Source: Litoribrevibacter euphylliae (GTDB lineage: Bacteria > Pseudomonadota > Gammaproteobacteria > Pseudomonadales > Litoribrevibacteraceae). From it: 64,000 nucleotides of DNA. The notes under the pieces were generated by a model. The model was not told where the DNA came from. It worked only from the letters and a program-made list of their open reading frames with translations, and did no database searches. A program made the translations under genes and the position numbers. The stretch is taken from NCBI RefSeq assembly GCF_042646085.1, contig NZ_JBHRSZ010000002.1:806001-870000 (forward strand), written 5' to 3'. This document shows, piece after piece, positions 1-8,267 of the stretch. Position 1 is the stretch's first letter, and every line of letters starts with the position of its first letter.

Positions 1-1491
1 ACCGTAGAAAGGCGTTTCTTCCAAAACAACAATCCCTTCATCGCCTGCCGACAATGAAGTGACTTGCTCACCACCTTTCAGCAAAGCAACAACTTTAGAT
101 TGGCCGTCTAAATGATCGTAACCGGTAAACTCTGTCGCTTTTTCCAGCTCAACTTTTGCCGTCAAATCCACATCAAACTTGCTGGCGGCACGAGCACGTT
201 CACGCTGCTCGTTCATTGCTACTTCAAAGCCTGCTTCATCAATGGTTAAGCCGCGATCACGAGCAACCATAGCAGTTAAATCCAGAGGGAAACCATAGGT
301 GTCGTAGAGTTTGAACACGGTCTCGCCAGGAATTTCCGTGCCAGACATCTCTTCAACCGCTTGATCGAAGATTTTTACACCTTGATCCAAGGTCTTCGCG
401 AACTGCTCTTCTTCTTTTAGAAGTGCACGTTCTATTAATTCCTGATTCTTTTTAAGCTCTGGATAAGCATCACCCATCACATCAACCAATGCTGAAACCA
501 GCTTATGGAAGAAAGGCTCTTCACCACCTAGCTTGTGGCCATGCAAAGCGGCACGACGAATGATACGGCGCAGTACATAACCACGCCCTTCATTAGAAGG
601 TGTAATACCGTCGGAAATCATAAATGAACAAGCACGGATGTGATCTGCAATTACGCGTAACGATGCTTGCGTTGTATCGGTTTGTCCAAGCAACTTAGCA
701 GCCGCATTAAGCAGATATTGGAACAGGTCAATCTCATAGTTTGAGTGAACATGTTGAAGAACAGCGGAAATACGTTCCAAGCCCATCCCGGTATCAACAG
801 AAGGTTTTGGAAGAGGCTCCATCACACCGTCTGCAGTTCGGTTGTACTGCATGAACACCAGGTTCCAAATCTCAATAAAACGATCGCCGTCTTCTTCTGG
901 AGACCCTGGAGGTCCACCCCACACTTCTGGACCATGATCGTAGAAAATTTCAGAACACGGACCACATGGACCGGTATCACCCATCGCCCAGAAGTTATCA
1001 GAATTATACTTCTCGCCTTTATCACCGATCCGGATGATTCGGTCTTCGGCAACACCCATCTTCTTATTCCAAAGCTCGAATGCTTCGCTATCGTCGTGGT
1101 AAACCGTCACCATCAACTTTTCAGTCGGAATATTTAACCACTGCTCAGACGTTAGGAACTCCCAGGCAAATTTAATGGCGTCTTCTTTGAAATAATCACC
1201 AAAACTGAAATTACCTAGCATCTCGAAGAAAGTATGGTGACGCGCGGTAAAACCTACGTTCTCAAGGTCATTATGCTTACCACCAGCACGTACACATTTC
1301 TGAGAAGTTGCTGCACGGGTATAACTGCGTTTTTCTTTACCTAAAAAGCAGTCTTTGAATTGCACCATTCCGGCAACTGTAAACATCACGGTAGGATCGT
1401 TTGCAGGTATTAAGGCACTGCTTGGCACCATTTCATGCCCTTGCTGATTGAAGTAATTCAGGAAGGCTTGGCGAATTTCTGAGCTTTTCAT
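1..1491 (-). CDS. alaS: alanine--tRNA ligase, 5' part (runs off left edge)
   Basis: Alanyl-tRNA synthetase attaches alanine to tRNA-Ala in the cytoplasm. The 497 visible codons are the N-terminal catalytic part of a family protein of about 870 residues; the editing and C-Ala domains lie beyond the left edge. The class II core is plain: CVRAGGKHNDLENVG near residues 66-80 and HTFFEMLGNFSFG near 86-98, followed by the WAMGDTGPCGPCSEI segment. The ATG at 1491 matches the usual N-terminus (MKSSEIRQAFLNYF); the upstream GGA is only a weak ribosome site. The gene is divergent from the YtoQ gene. In enterics alaS directly follows recX; here about 7.4 kb separates them. Confidence 0.97.
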   Translation of the reverse strand, partial: MKSSEIRQAFLNYFNQQGHEMVPSSALIPANDPTVMFTVAGMVQFKDCFLGKEKRSYTRAATSQKCVRAGGKHNDLENVGFTARHHTFFEMLGNFSFGDYFKEDAIKFAWEFLTSEQWLNIPTEKLMVTVYHDDSEAFELWNKKMGVAEDRIIRIGDKGEKYNSDNFWAMGDTGPCGPCSEIFYDHGPEVWGGPPGSPEEDGDRFIEIWNLVFMQYNRTADGVMEPLPKPSVDTGMGLERISAVLQHVHSNYEIDLFQYLLNAAAKLLGQTDTTQASLRVIADHIRACSFMISDGITPSNEGRGYVLRRIIRRAALHGHKLGGEEPFFHKLVSALVDVMGDAYPELKKNQELIERALLKEEEQFAKTLDQGVKIFDQAVEEMSGTEIPGETVFKLYDTYGFPLDLTAMVARDRGLTIDEAGFEVAMNEQRERARAASKFDVDLTAKVELEKATEFTGYDHLDGQSKVVALLKGGEQVTSLSAGDEGIVVLEETPFYG

Positions 1492-1839
1492 AAAACGTCC
1501 ATTCTCGACGCTGTTTTCCAGCGATCTTATTTTAAATTGCTTGTAAACTTTTCCGGACACGAGTCATCAATGCTCATGCCTTAAACGTATTCTTCGCGGT
1601 GCTAAGCATAAAAGCAGTAAAGAAGCCCCAGCGATGATGCTATCTCTTGTGAACAGCACAGTATATATAGTTTGACGCATCTTGCACACTCAATGCACAG
1701 CTTGCGTTCTAAAAAATCCTAATAGGAATTTCTGATCGTTTAACGAGGCGTTTATACAGTCTGGATCTTTGACTCGTCCAGGCTTTTACGACATCCTTTG
1801 CAGCAAATTTTGATAAGACAATTTGATGAGGGTTATCCA
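1492..1839. other. intergenic region between divergent alaS and the YtoQ-family gene
   Basis: This 348-base stretch has no convincing gene on either strand and must hold the divergent promoters. A small hairpin (CGCTG at 1509-1513 with CAGCG at 1519-1523) lies in the alaS leader about 17 bases before its start codon. No clear -35/-10 pair stands out. Confidence 0.4.
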
Positions 1840-2292
1840 ATGAAATTGAGCGTTTATTTGTCTGGTGAAATTCACAGCGATTGGCGTGAAACGATTCAGC
1901 AAGGCGTAAAAGAAGCAGGCTTGGACGTTATCTTGACGGCACCCAACACCTGCCATGCTGACAGTGATGATTGCGGCGACAGAATATTAGGTGCAGAAGA
2001 AAACAATTTTTGGAAAGATCACAAAGCATCCAAAATCAATGGCCTACGTACTCGCAAACTGATTGCTGACGCCGACGTTGTAGTGGTTCGCTTTGGTGAT
2101 AAATATAAGCAATGGAATGCTGCATTTGATGCGGGTTATGCTGCTGCGTTGGGTAAATCTCTGATTGTAATGCATGGCCCTGACATTGTTCACCCGCTTA
2201 AAGAAGTGGATGCAGCAGCGCAAGCGGTTTGTGAAACCCCAGAGCAAGTAGTGGGTATTCTTCGCTATGTTATGACTAACGAATTGCCATAA
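1840..2292 (+). CDS. YtoQ family protein
   Basis: A 150-residue protein that I recognise as the YtoQ family, widespread and without an established function. It opens with MKLSVYLSGEIHSDWRE and contains ADADVVVVRFGDKYKQWNAA followed by FDAGYAAALGKSLIV. That layout resembles the nucleoside 2-deoxyribosyltransferase-like fold, in which a Glu-containing segment precedes GYA..LGK; here an Asp occupies the place where the catalytic Glu would be expected (my inference from the pattern). The ATG at 1840 is preferred to an in-frame TTG at 1798 because the family starts at this Met and GAGGG lies just upstream. A strong terminator follows. Confidence 0.8.
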   Translation: MKLSVYLSGEIHSDWRETIQQGVKEAGLDVILTAPNTCHADSDDCGDRILGAEENNFWKDHKASKINGLRTRKLIADADVVVVRFGDKYKQWNAAFDAGYAAALGKSLIVMHGPDIVHPLKEVDAAAQAVCETPEQVVGILRYVMTNELP

Positions 2293-2318
2293 TCTAGAAG
2301 CAAGGTTAGCTCAGATAA

Positions 2319-2364
2319 AAGCCCGAATTAATATCTAATATCAAGATACAAATTCGGGCTCTAT
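2319..2364. terminator. bidirectional terminator between the YtoQ gene and the EamA gene
   Basis: AGCCCGAATT (2320-2329) pairs with AATTCGGGCT (2351-2360) around a 21-base loop. A short T-run follows on the plus strand and TTTT on the minus strand. It separates two convergent genes. Confidence 0.7.
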
Positions 2365-2395
2365 TTTCCATATATTATCTACTTATTTCCAAGCC

Positions 2396-3415
2396 TTACT
2401 CTGACGACACTATCTCAGGCTGCTTTACTACTCCATCCTTTACTTCCCCTCTTTTCTGCAACACATTGCTTATTTTTAGCGGAGACATACTAAGAAAGAC
2501 TAAAGACACCAAACGCTCGCCCCAGTTAAACAACACCAAGCCCAATAGGATCACTGCGGTTCCTACCCAAACATGCGATTCCACGACCTCATTATTAAAA
2601 ATAATCCCAAGCATCAAAGCCAATACTGGCGTAATTAAAGTGACTAAAGCCACCGTACTTGGTTTAAGTGCGGACAGAATATAGAAATAACTGATAAACC
2701 CCACCAGAGACCCCATAATGGCCAAGTAGAGAATGGCCAAAACAGAACGATTTGATACTGAATCTATTCCGCTCACAGTCTGATTAATAACATCGCTTGC
2801 ACTGCTATCAAACACCATAACAGCCAATTCAATCAGTAAGATCACCAAGTAGATGGGCACAGACATTATTAACGCGCCAACAGTTTGCTCTAGGTGTCCA
2901 TTCCTATGATCACTTTGTTTAATCAGTACGCCACTCAAGCTAAACAGGGTCACTGCCAAAAACAGCAAGCCTAAACCTTTAGCCGTATCCTCCGCCAATG
3001 ATACATCGACCTTGAAAATCATGATCAAACCTGCCAAGGAAATAATGGAGGCAATCCAACGGTATAAGGGCATTGCGTCTTTCAATATTAACTGAGCGAA
3101 GAGAGCTGACATGATTGGCGCCAAACCATACACAACCGATATCAATCCACTCGGTATTAAGCCGGCCGCTTGATAAGTTGCGTACATCGCAAGTGCAATA
3201 CCAATATCAGCATGAAGATATTTCTTAATCGCAGGTTTTGACCAACTTAGCGACTTGCCCATCGCTCGCAGCAAGCACCAACCAAGGACAGCAGCCATTG
3301 CCATTCGAACCAATGCGGCAAGGGTAGGATGAATTGTTTCACTGCTCCAAGTAACTCCCAGTGGAGTGGTGGTCCAAACTAAAATGACCGTGATATAGGC
3401 CATTGCGATAGACAT
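2396..3415 (-). CDS. EamA/DMT-superfamily inner-membrane transporter
   Basis: A 339-residue membrane protein with about ten hydrophobic helices arranged as two EamA repeats. The first covers roughly residues 5-135 and the second 145-300, with the typical YGLAPIMSALFAQLILKD and LKPSTVALVTLITPVLALM segments that close each repeat. A cytoplasmic tail of about 35 residues follows the last helix. Family members export amino acids, drugs or other metabolites; the substrate cannot be read from sequence. The ATG at 3415 has a near-perfect AAGGAGG site. Upstream on the same strand lie a leader ORF and alternative terminator/antiterminator hairpins, so the gene is probably controlled by transcription attenuation. 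Confidence 0.9.
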   Translation of the reverse strand: MSIAMAYITVILVWTTTPLGVTWSSETIHPTLAALVRMAMAAVLGWCLLRAMGKSLSWSKPAIKKYLHADIGIALAMYATYQAAGLIPSGLISVVYGLAPIMSALFAQLILKDAMPLYRWIASIISLAGLIMIFKVDVSLAEDTAKGLGLLFLAVTLFSLSGVLIKQSDHRNGHLEQTVGALIMSVPIYLVILLIELAVMVFDSSASDVINQTVSGIDSVSNRSVLAILYLAIMGSLVGFISYFYILSALKPSTVALVTLITPVLALMLGIIFNNEVVESHVWVGTAVILLGLVLFNWGERLVSLVFLSMSPLKISNVLQKRGEVKDGVVKQPEIVSSE

Positions 3416-3494
3416 TGTGTGCCTCCTTTATAAATAGATATACCCATCAGAGTTTCTCATCCGAAAGCAGCAGAAATAGAAGGCGACTAAAACG

Positions 3495-3525
3495 AAAAAA
3501 GCCGCAATTTTGTCTGCGGCTTTTT
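3495..3525 (-). terminator. intrinsic terminator in the leader of the EamA gene
   Basis: On the minus strand, GCCGCA (plus positions 3515-3520) pairs with TGCGGC (3501-3506), flanked by A-runs and T-runs on both sides. It sits about 80 bases upstream of the EamA start codon in the same orientation, so it would stop a leader transcript before the gene. The A/T flanks also let it act in the other direction, but no plus-strand gene ends here. Confidence 0.75.
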
Positions 3526-3547
3526 GGAATTCGAAAGATTATTTCAT

Positions 3548-3658
3548 TCAACAAAAATACCGCAGAAAGCTGGCCTTTAGCCAATGCGCAGACATGACGG
3601 GGGCTGCCGCTGCTCGGCAGACAATTCGTGCTATGACGCTATGGCTAATGGTTTTCAT
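3548..3658 (-). CDS. possible 36-residue leader peptide upstream of the EamA gene
   Basis: An ATG-to-TGA ORF of 36 codons lies inside the proposed attenuator leader. Its last codons (S-F-L-R-Y-F-C-stop) cover segment 1 of the antiterminator, so a ribosome finishing the peptide would favour the terminator. It contains a run of four Ala codons (RAAAAPV) and an aromatic-rich end. There is no good Shine-Dalgarno sequence, so translation is uncertain. Confidence 0.25.
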   Translation of the reverse strand: MKTISHSVIARIVCRAAAAPVMSAHWLKASFLRYFC

Positions 3659-3813
3659 CGGTGGACTGTTTGTTTAATGAATGAACTATCAGTCTTGCAA
3701 AGCTTTACTAAAATAACAAGCCAAACGTTTATTTATTGTTACGTTGTTTAAAGGATTCAAAGGAACTCACCCTCCAAAAGCACTTTTCCATCATTCCGGC
3801 TTGTGGTGAAATT

Positions 3814-5010
3814 ATGAACAGGAATTCTCAGAGAGAATACGAACCATTGAATAACAATAATAAGAAAATAATCTGGATAACCTGTGCGATCAGTGTGTTA
3901 CTGCATTTGGTCACGGCTCCGTTCATCCCAAATATAGACTTTTCAAGTTATCAACAACCACAAAGATCAAAAACAATATCTCTTGCATTAATCCACGAAG
4001 AGAAGAAATCCCCTCTAGAAAACACAGAAGAACCTCTTCCATCACAACCTAAACATGAAGAAAAGAAATCAGTAGTACCACCAAAGAAAAAGCCAGAGGC
4101 ACCACTTAAGAAAGAAACAAAAAAAGAATTGAAACAAGCAGACTTGCTTACAGGTCCTTCCACCTCAAGAAAACAAAAGCCTGACGAAGAGCTATCAAAA
4201 ATAGGAGGAGACCGACGAAAAGGAGACCTAAAAGGAAAAAAAGAAGCAAAATCACCTTCCTCAAAAACAGCAGAACCAGTTGAACCCACAACTAATACAT
4301 CATCAACCAAGGTAATAGGCAACGCCCCCAAGAAAAAGCAGATCGACACAGCGAGCCTTACACCTCCCCAAAAGGGAGCCTCAGAACAACCTTCCCAAAC
4401 CCACTCGAGTCAAAAACAAGCCCCCCCCAATCAAGCGGTCACTCAATCTAGAATCTCTCCGTCACCCCTTGCCACCAAAAGTAAACTTAAGAAACCCAAT
4501 CAATCGAAGATAAAGAACGCTCGAATTTCTTTCGCTCAACTGGACTCCGATTCGCCTAAAGAAGTTAAAAAAAGTAATCCACTGTTTGACGCCATCAACC
4601 AAGCTACACCGGCAACCCAAATAAACCACCAAATTGGAGGTTTAAAACAGTTACACGACAAGGGGCTTGGAGAAGCTAGGCTGGGAGATCCTCTATCCGG
4701 CTTTGAACGTAAACAACGCAAGGTTTACAACAAGTACTTAGCAATAATGTCAGAACAAGTTAACGAGCACTGGGATGAACCCAAATCGCAATCGCTGTTG
4801 CTTACAAGAGTAAGGCTTTACCTAACGTTAGAAGGCTATATAAAGGATATATATATCGAAGAATCGAGCGGGCACTCTATATTTGATGCTGAAGCTCTTC
4901 GTGCTATCAAAGCGGTGAAACAATTTCACATGCCACCGAGTCCCGCCGCTGCGGGCTACTTAACTCGATTAACGATGACGGTAGACAATTATTCAGAGCC
5001 TGGCAATTAA
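3814..5010 (+). CDS. TonB/TolA-like energy-transducer protein, orphan
   Basis: A 398-residue protein with a short cytoplasmic N-terminus, one membrane anchor at about residues 18-38 (IIWITCAISVLLHLV), a long Lys/Pro/Ser/Gln-rich periplasmic linker of roughly 250 residues, and a C-terminal domain of about 95 residues. The last contains NEHWDEP, LTLEGYIKDIYIEESSG and FDAEALRAIK, the pattern of TonB and TolA C-terminal domains. Such proteins pass proton-motive energy from ExbBD or TolQR to the outer membrane, but no exbB/exbD or tolQ/tolR lies nearby. The ATG at 3814 is chosen because it places the anchor normally; the longer reading begins at a TTG at 3736. The gene is convergent with the small HTH gene, 23 bases away. 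Confidence 0.75.
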   Translation: MNRNSQREYEPLNNNNKKIIWITCAISVLLHLVTAPFIPNIDFSSYQQPQRSKTISLALIHEEKKSPLENTEEPLPSQPKHEEKKSVVPPKKKPEAPLKKETKKELKQADLLTGPSTSRKQKPDEELSKIGGDRRKGDLKGKKEAKSPSSKTAEPVEPTTNTSSTKVIGNAPKKKQIDTASLTPPQKGASEQPSQTHSSQKQAPPNQAVTQSRISPSPLATKSKLKKPNQSKIKNARISFAQLDSDSPKEVKKSNPLFDAINQATPATQINHQIGGLKQLHDKGLGEARLGDPLSGFERKQRKVYNKYLAIMSEQVNEHWDEPKSQSLLLTRVRLYLTLEGYIKDIYIEESSGHSIFDAEALRAIKAVKQFHMPPSPAAAGYLTRLTMTVDNYSEPGN

Positions 5011-5033
5011 CTCAGACTCTACGTTCATTGGGT

Positions 5034-5213
5034 TTACCCGTTTAACTTCTGGGTAATCTCGATATAGTGATCAACATCTTCCGGTTTGAACTTAAACTCA
5101 GTTCCTTCCTTTACTGAAGCAATTAAGTTTTCTTTGGCGTAGCGCTTTACCGTGAACTCAGAAACACCCAGTTTGTCAGCCACCTCTTTCACAGACAACA
5201 AGACATCAGACAT
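5034..5213 (-). CDS. small helix-turn-helix (excisionase-like) DNA-binding protein
   Basis: A 59-residue protein beginning MSDVLLSVKEVADKLGVSEF and continuing TVKRYAKENLIASVKEG, then FKPEDVDHYI. This is the HTH_17/excisionase-type winged-helix pattern: a recognition helix after LGVSEFTVKRY and a short wing. Family members bind DNA as excisionases or small regulators. No integrase, attachment site or phage gene is present here, so a regulatory role is more likely than excision. It lies 62 bases downstream of letB on the same strand, with GGAG 9 bases before the ATG. The gap holds a palindrome (5242-5260) that could be its operator. Confidence 0.75.
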   Translation of the reverse strand: MSDVLLSVKEVADKLGVSEFTVKRYAKENLIASVKEGTEFKFKPEDVDHYIEITQKLNG

Positions 5214-5241
5214 ACATCACATCTCCATTGTTATTATTGAT

Positions 5242-5260
5242 AGTCTGAACAGTATAGACT
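5242..5260. promoter_or_regulatory. palindrome upstream of the small HTH gene, possible operator
   Basis: AGTCT (5242-5246) and AGACT (5256-5260) flank nine bases. On the minus strand a TATACT hexamer lies inside it, about 30 bases before the HTH start codon, and could be a -10 element. Autoregulation is inference only. Confidence 0.3.
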
Positions 5261-5275
5261 GAGTTCACTATTCTG

Positions 5276-7582
5276 CTACTGCTCAAGTGGGATTTTCGGA
5301 GCCCATTCCAACCACTTATCACGCTGTTCAGAGTGCAACGGATATTGATCACCTGATTTGGCATCACGTCCCATAATACTCTCCGGCGGGGTCGCCATCA
5401 TAATGCCTCCCTCAAGAATCGATTCCAAAGAAGAAGTCTTAACTTGCGCACCACCAAACAAGGAGAAATCAAAGCCAATACCACTGATGTTCCAAAATAC
5501 CGAATTTTGCTTCACTAGCGGAGCGTATTTCGACTCAATATTTACGAAGACATGAACTTGATTTGCCGTATCGGACAACCCGTAAGTCGTGACCTTCCCA
5601 ATAGGGATTCCACGATACAACACCTGAACACCTTCTTTTATGGAACCCAATTGCTCCGTTAAAAGAACAACATTCAAACCTTGATCCATTGCTTCTTGGC
5701 TAGGACGTTGTGTCGTAGCTTCAAACGCAAATTTCAGTTTGCCTGCCCCAGGACGAACATTGATGTAGTTTCCTGTGACCAGCGTTCCTAAATTAGCGGT
5801 TTTAACCAAACCAATTTCAGGTTTCACCAACCAGAATTCACTGCCTTCCCGAGCTATTTGCTCGGCAGATGGATACAACTCGACATCAGTAATCACCCCA
5901 TTCATTTTCTTATTCAACTGAACAGACTTAACCTTGCCTACCTCTATCCCTAAATAACGAATTTGAGTGCCTTCCTTAAGGCCTTCGCCATCGTTAAAAG
6001 CAATAGTGATCTGGATACCATCCGAATACGCCGCTTCGTAGGTATTATGTAAAGTAAAGGTATCGCCATCTTTTGCTTTGGCCTTTAATCCCACCTCTGG
6101 CGTATATAATTCGATACCACCTGACAGGATGGTTTTAACCGATGGCGCGTTTATTTGAAGCCCCTGAAGTCCACCACGAATCTCAATACCACCCGCATTC
6201 CAAAAACGACTTTTCTTTCGAACCAAGTGTTCATATTCAGGCAAGATGAATACATCAATTAGAACCGAACTCTGATCTTTCGCCAGCTCATAGCCCTCAA
6301 CATTACCGATTGGAATGTTGCGGTACAGAATGTCAGTACCTCGATCTATCGACTTCAACGAATCAGATTTCAAAGTAATATGAAGACCAGGAACGTTCCT
6401 GTCTTTCTTCGGCGCATCTTCCAGAGCAACAAAACGACGCTGTGGCTTTCCTTCTAAAGAAGCATCTACTTCAATAACGCCACCACCAACAATGCTCTCT
6501 AGCCCAGAGATTTCCGTCAGGCTGACTACCGTTTTAGGAATCCAAAACTTCATTCTGTCATTTAGAACCGGTTCGGATCTTGGATCCATCGAAATACTCG
6601 CGATCATGCCATCCAATTCAGGCGTGGGTTTAACATCAATAACTTTACCCACAGTAACACCTTTGTATTGCACTTCTGTCGAACCGGGTTTTAGCCCTTT
6701 CGCTGTTTTAAATTTTACCTGAACAATGATGCCGGTATGCGCTGCTTCGTAATCGTCATAGAGTGTAAACTGATCACCATTACCAACGGTTTTACTCTCT
6801 GTATCCAAGGTATTTTTTGGCGTATCAAGGGAAATACCGCCTATGATGAGCGAAGCCAGTGAATCCACCTGAAGCTTTATACCCGATAAATCGCCGGAGA
6901 GAGATAATCCGCTGCTTTCCCAGAAGCGCGTATTTGAGGTAATAACGTCTTTGTATTCAGGCTTAATAAATACTTTAATGGCTACTTTTTTAAAGTCTTC
7001 ATTGAACTGGTAATCAAGCACTTCTCCCACTTCAATTCTACGATACATAACGGGTGCACCACGAACAATAGAACCTAACCGGTCACTCATTAACGTGAGC
7101 TCCAACCCACCCTCACCTCGGGCTAATACCGGTGGATTATCTAAGGCATTATAGCTACGAGCAGGTTTCCCTTCTTTGTACAACAGCTCGAAATAATTAC
7201 CCGAAACCAGTGCTTCTAAGCCCGAAACACCACTAAAATTCACCTCTGGTTTTACTAACCAAATTTGGCTGGATTCTGTCAATAAAGGTTCCGCAAATCG
7301 TTTAACCTTTAGCGTAGCTTCAATACCTTCGAAATCGCTGATATCAATCTCATAACTTTCCAGAATACCAATAGTAATTCCCTGATATTTCAGCTCAGTC
7401 TTTCCTTCAACAATGCCAGTAGCCGAGTCCAGACTTACCTGAATCTCAATATCACCTTCTACCAAGTTCTTATAAACCAGCCACCCAGCAATTAGGACTG
7501 CAATTATTGGCAATAACCAATAAATCGACCAACCTTCTTTTTCATGCACTACCGCCGTTGCTATTTCTTTCTTATCAGTCAC
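5276..7582 (-). CDS. letB: PqiB/LetB-family MCE lipid-transport tunnel protein with six MCE domains
   Basis: A 768-residue protein with one N-terminal membrane helix (about residues 18-38) and six tandem MCE domains at roughly 46-137, 160-254, 286-376, 399-494, 523-608 and 636-731. Each opens with a strand-rich segment ending in a motif like QYKGVTVG or LYRGIPIG. In E. coli, PqiB has three MCE domains and LetB (YebT) seven; their hexamers form a tunnel carrying lipids between inner and outer membranes. Six domains and the lack of a pqiC-like lipoprotein gene make it closer to LetB. The start is GTG at 7582, overlapping the stop of the preceding letA half by 8 bases. Confidence 0.88.
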   Translation of the reverse strand: MTDKKEIATAVVHEKEGWSIYWLLPIIAVLIAGWLVYKNLVEGDIEIQVSLDSATGIVEGKTELKYQGITIGILESYEIDISDFEGIEATLKVKRFAEPLLTESSQIWLVKPEVNFSGVSGLEALVSGNYFELLYKEGKPARSYNALDNPPVLARGEGGLELTLMSDRLGSIVRGAPVMYRRIEVGEVLDYQFNEDFKKVAIKVFIKPEYKDVITSNTRFWESSGLSLSGDLSGIKLQVDSLASLIIGGISLDTPKNTLDTESKTVGNGDQFTLYDDYEAAHTGIIVQVKFKTAKGLKPGSTEVQYKGVTVGKVIDVKPTPELDGMIASISMDPRSEPVLNDRMKFWIPKTVVSLTEISGLESIVGGGVIEVDASLEGKPQRRFVALEDAPKKDRNVPGLHITLKSDSLKSIDRGTDILYRNIPIGNVEGYELAKDQSSVLIDVFILPEYEHLVRKKSRFWNAGGIEIRGGLQGLQINAPSVKTILSGGIELYTPEVGLKAKAKDGDTFTLHNTYEAAYSDGIQITIAFNDGEGLKEGTQIRYLGIEVGKVKSVQLNKKMNGVITDVELYPSAEQIAREGSEFWLVKPEIGLVKTANLGTLVTGNYINVRPGAGKLKFAFEATTQRPSQEAMDQGLNVVLLTEQLGSIKEGVQVLYRGIPIGKVTTYGLSDTANQVHVFVNIESKYAPLVKQNSVFWNISGIGFDFSLFGGAQVKTSSLESILEGGIMMATPPESIMGRDAKSGDQYPLHSEQRDKWLEWAPKIPLEQ

Positions 7583-8267
7583 GATCTTTCCCTTCGAGTC
7601 TCAAACAGGAGGAGTTACTGTCCGTTTCCAAATCCCAAATCAGTTTCGGATCAAACGCATGAGCCGCCAACATAGTAATTACGACAACAGCAGAGAAGGC
7701 CGTTGCACCTGTTCCCGCAGTAATACTTGCGATTCCGCCCAAATCCACCAGCGTTACCAATATCGATACCACAAATAAATCCAACATCGACCACTTACCA
7801 ATAATCTCAACAACACGATAGGCCAACGCGCTCTGATGTTTATTAAGAGGCACCTTTCTACTTACCATGACTAACAACATCAAAAGAGCAATCAGCTTAA
7901 GCAACGGGACAGCGATACTGGCAATGAACACAATCAATGCAATGGCGATCATCCCCATATCCATTAAAGCAATCACACCAGAAATGATGGTATCGGTGGA
8001 TTGAGATCCTAAATAGGTCACCGTCATGATGGGATAGACATTGGCCAATACAAACAAAACAAAGCCTGTCAGTACCAAAGACCAAGTCATCGACAAACTC
8101 TGAGGCTTTCGAAAATACACCTCATGACCACAACGCCCACAACGTGCGATGGAACAACCATCCGGCATGTGTGCTACTTGATGACATACGCTGCAACTGG
8201 CTATGCCTTGTTTCTTTGCAACATCAGCGAAGTCCAATCGCCCCCCTCCCTTTGCATGCGACGCCAT
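7575..8267 (-). CDS. letA: PqiA/LetA-family integral membrane protein, second half
   Basis: A 230-residue protein with an N-terminal zinc-ribbon-like cysteine pattern (CSVCHQ about residues 25-30, CGRCG about 43-47) and four hydrophobic helices, beginning with the VLFVLANVYPIMTVTYLG segment typical of PqiA domains. LetA/PqiA are the inner-membrane partners of LetB/PqiB; in E. coli one protein of about 420 residues carries two such domains, here encoded separately. The ATG at 8267 lies 67 bases inside the end of the upstream half, which suggests translational coupling. It corresponds to the C-terminal domain of LetA. Confidence 0.87.
   Translation of the reverse strand: MASHAKGGGRLDFADVAKKQGIASCSVCHQVAHMPDGCSIARCGRCGHEVYFRKPQSLSMTWSLVLTGFVLFVLANVYPIMTVTYLGSQSTDTIISGVIALMDMGMIAIALIVFIASIAVPLLKLIALLMLLVMVSRKVPLNKHQSALAYRVVEIIGKWSMLDLFVVSILVTLVDLGGIASITAGTGATAFSAVVVITMLAAHAFDPKLIWDLETDSNSSCLRLEGKDRD

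Larger units (their letters stand above)
3495..3720 (-). promoter_or_regulatory. candidate transcription attenuator controlling the EamA transporter gene
   Basis: Three minus-strand segments form mutually exclusive pairs. Segment 1 is TCTGCGGTATTTTT (plus positions 3553-3566), segment 2 is AAAAAGCCGCAGA (3513-3525), segment 3 is TGCGGCTTTTTT (3495-3506). Segments 2 and 3 form the terminator; segments 1 and 2 pair over TCTGCGG/CCGCAGA plus five A-T pairs and would prevent it. Farther upstream, CTGCCG and CGGCAG (3604-3620) form another hairpin. The leader promoter was not identified. Whether the sensor is a leader peptide or an RNA aptamer is unknown; the sequence matches no riboswitch class that I recognise. 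Confidence 0.5.

Noticed and set aside
1640..1670. A possible LexA box near the alaS promoter (ACAGTATATATAGT).
   Set aside because: Only one half-site is present; the other does not match ACAG at the right spacing.
3594..3677. A 27-codon plus-strand ORF with a hydrophobic end between the EamA and tonB-like genes.
   Set aside because: No ribosome site, and it lies antisense to the better-supported attenuator leader; most likely chance.
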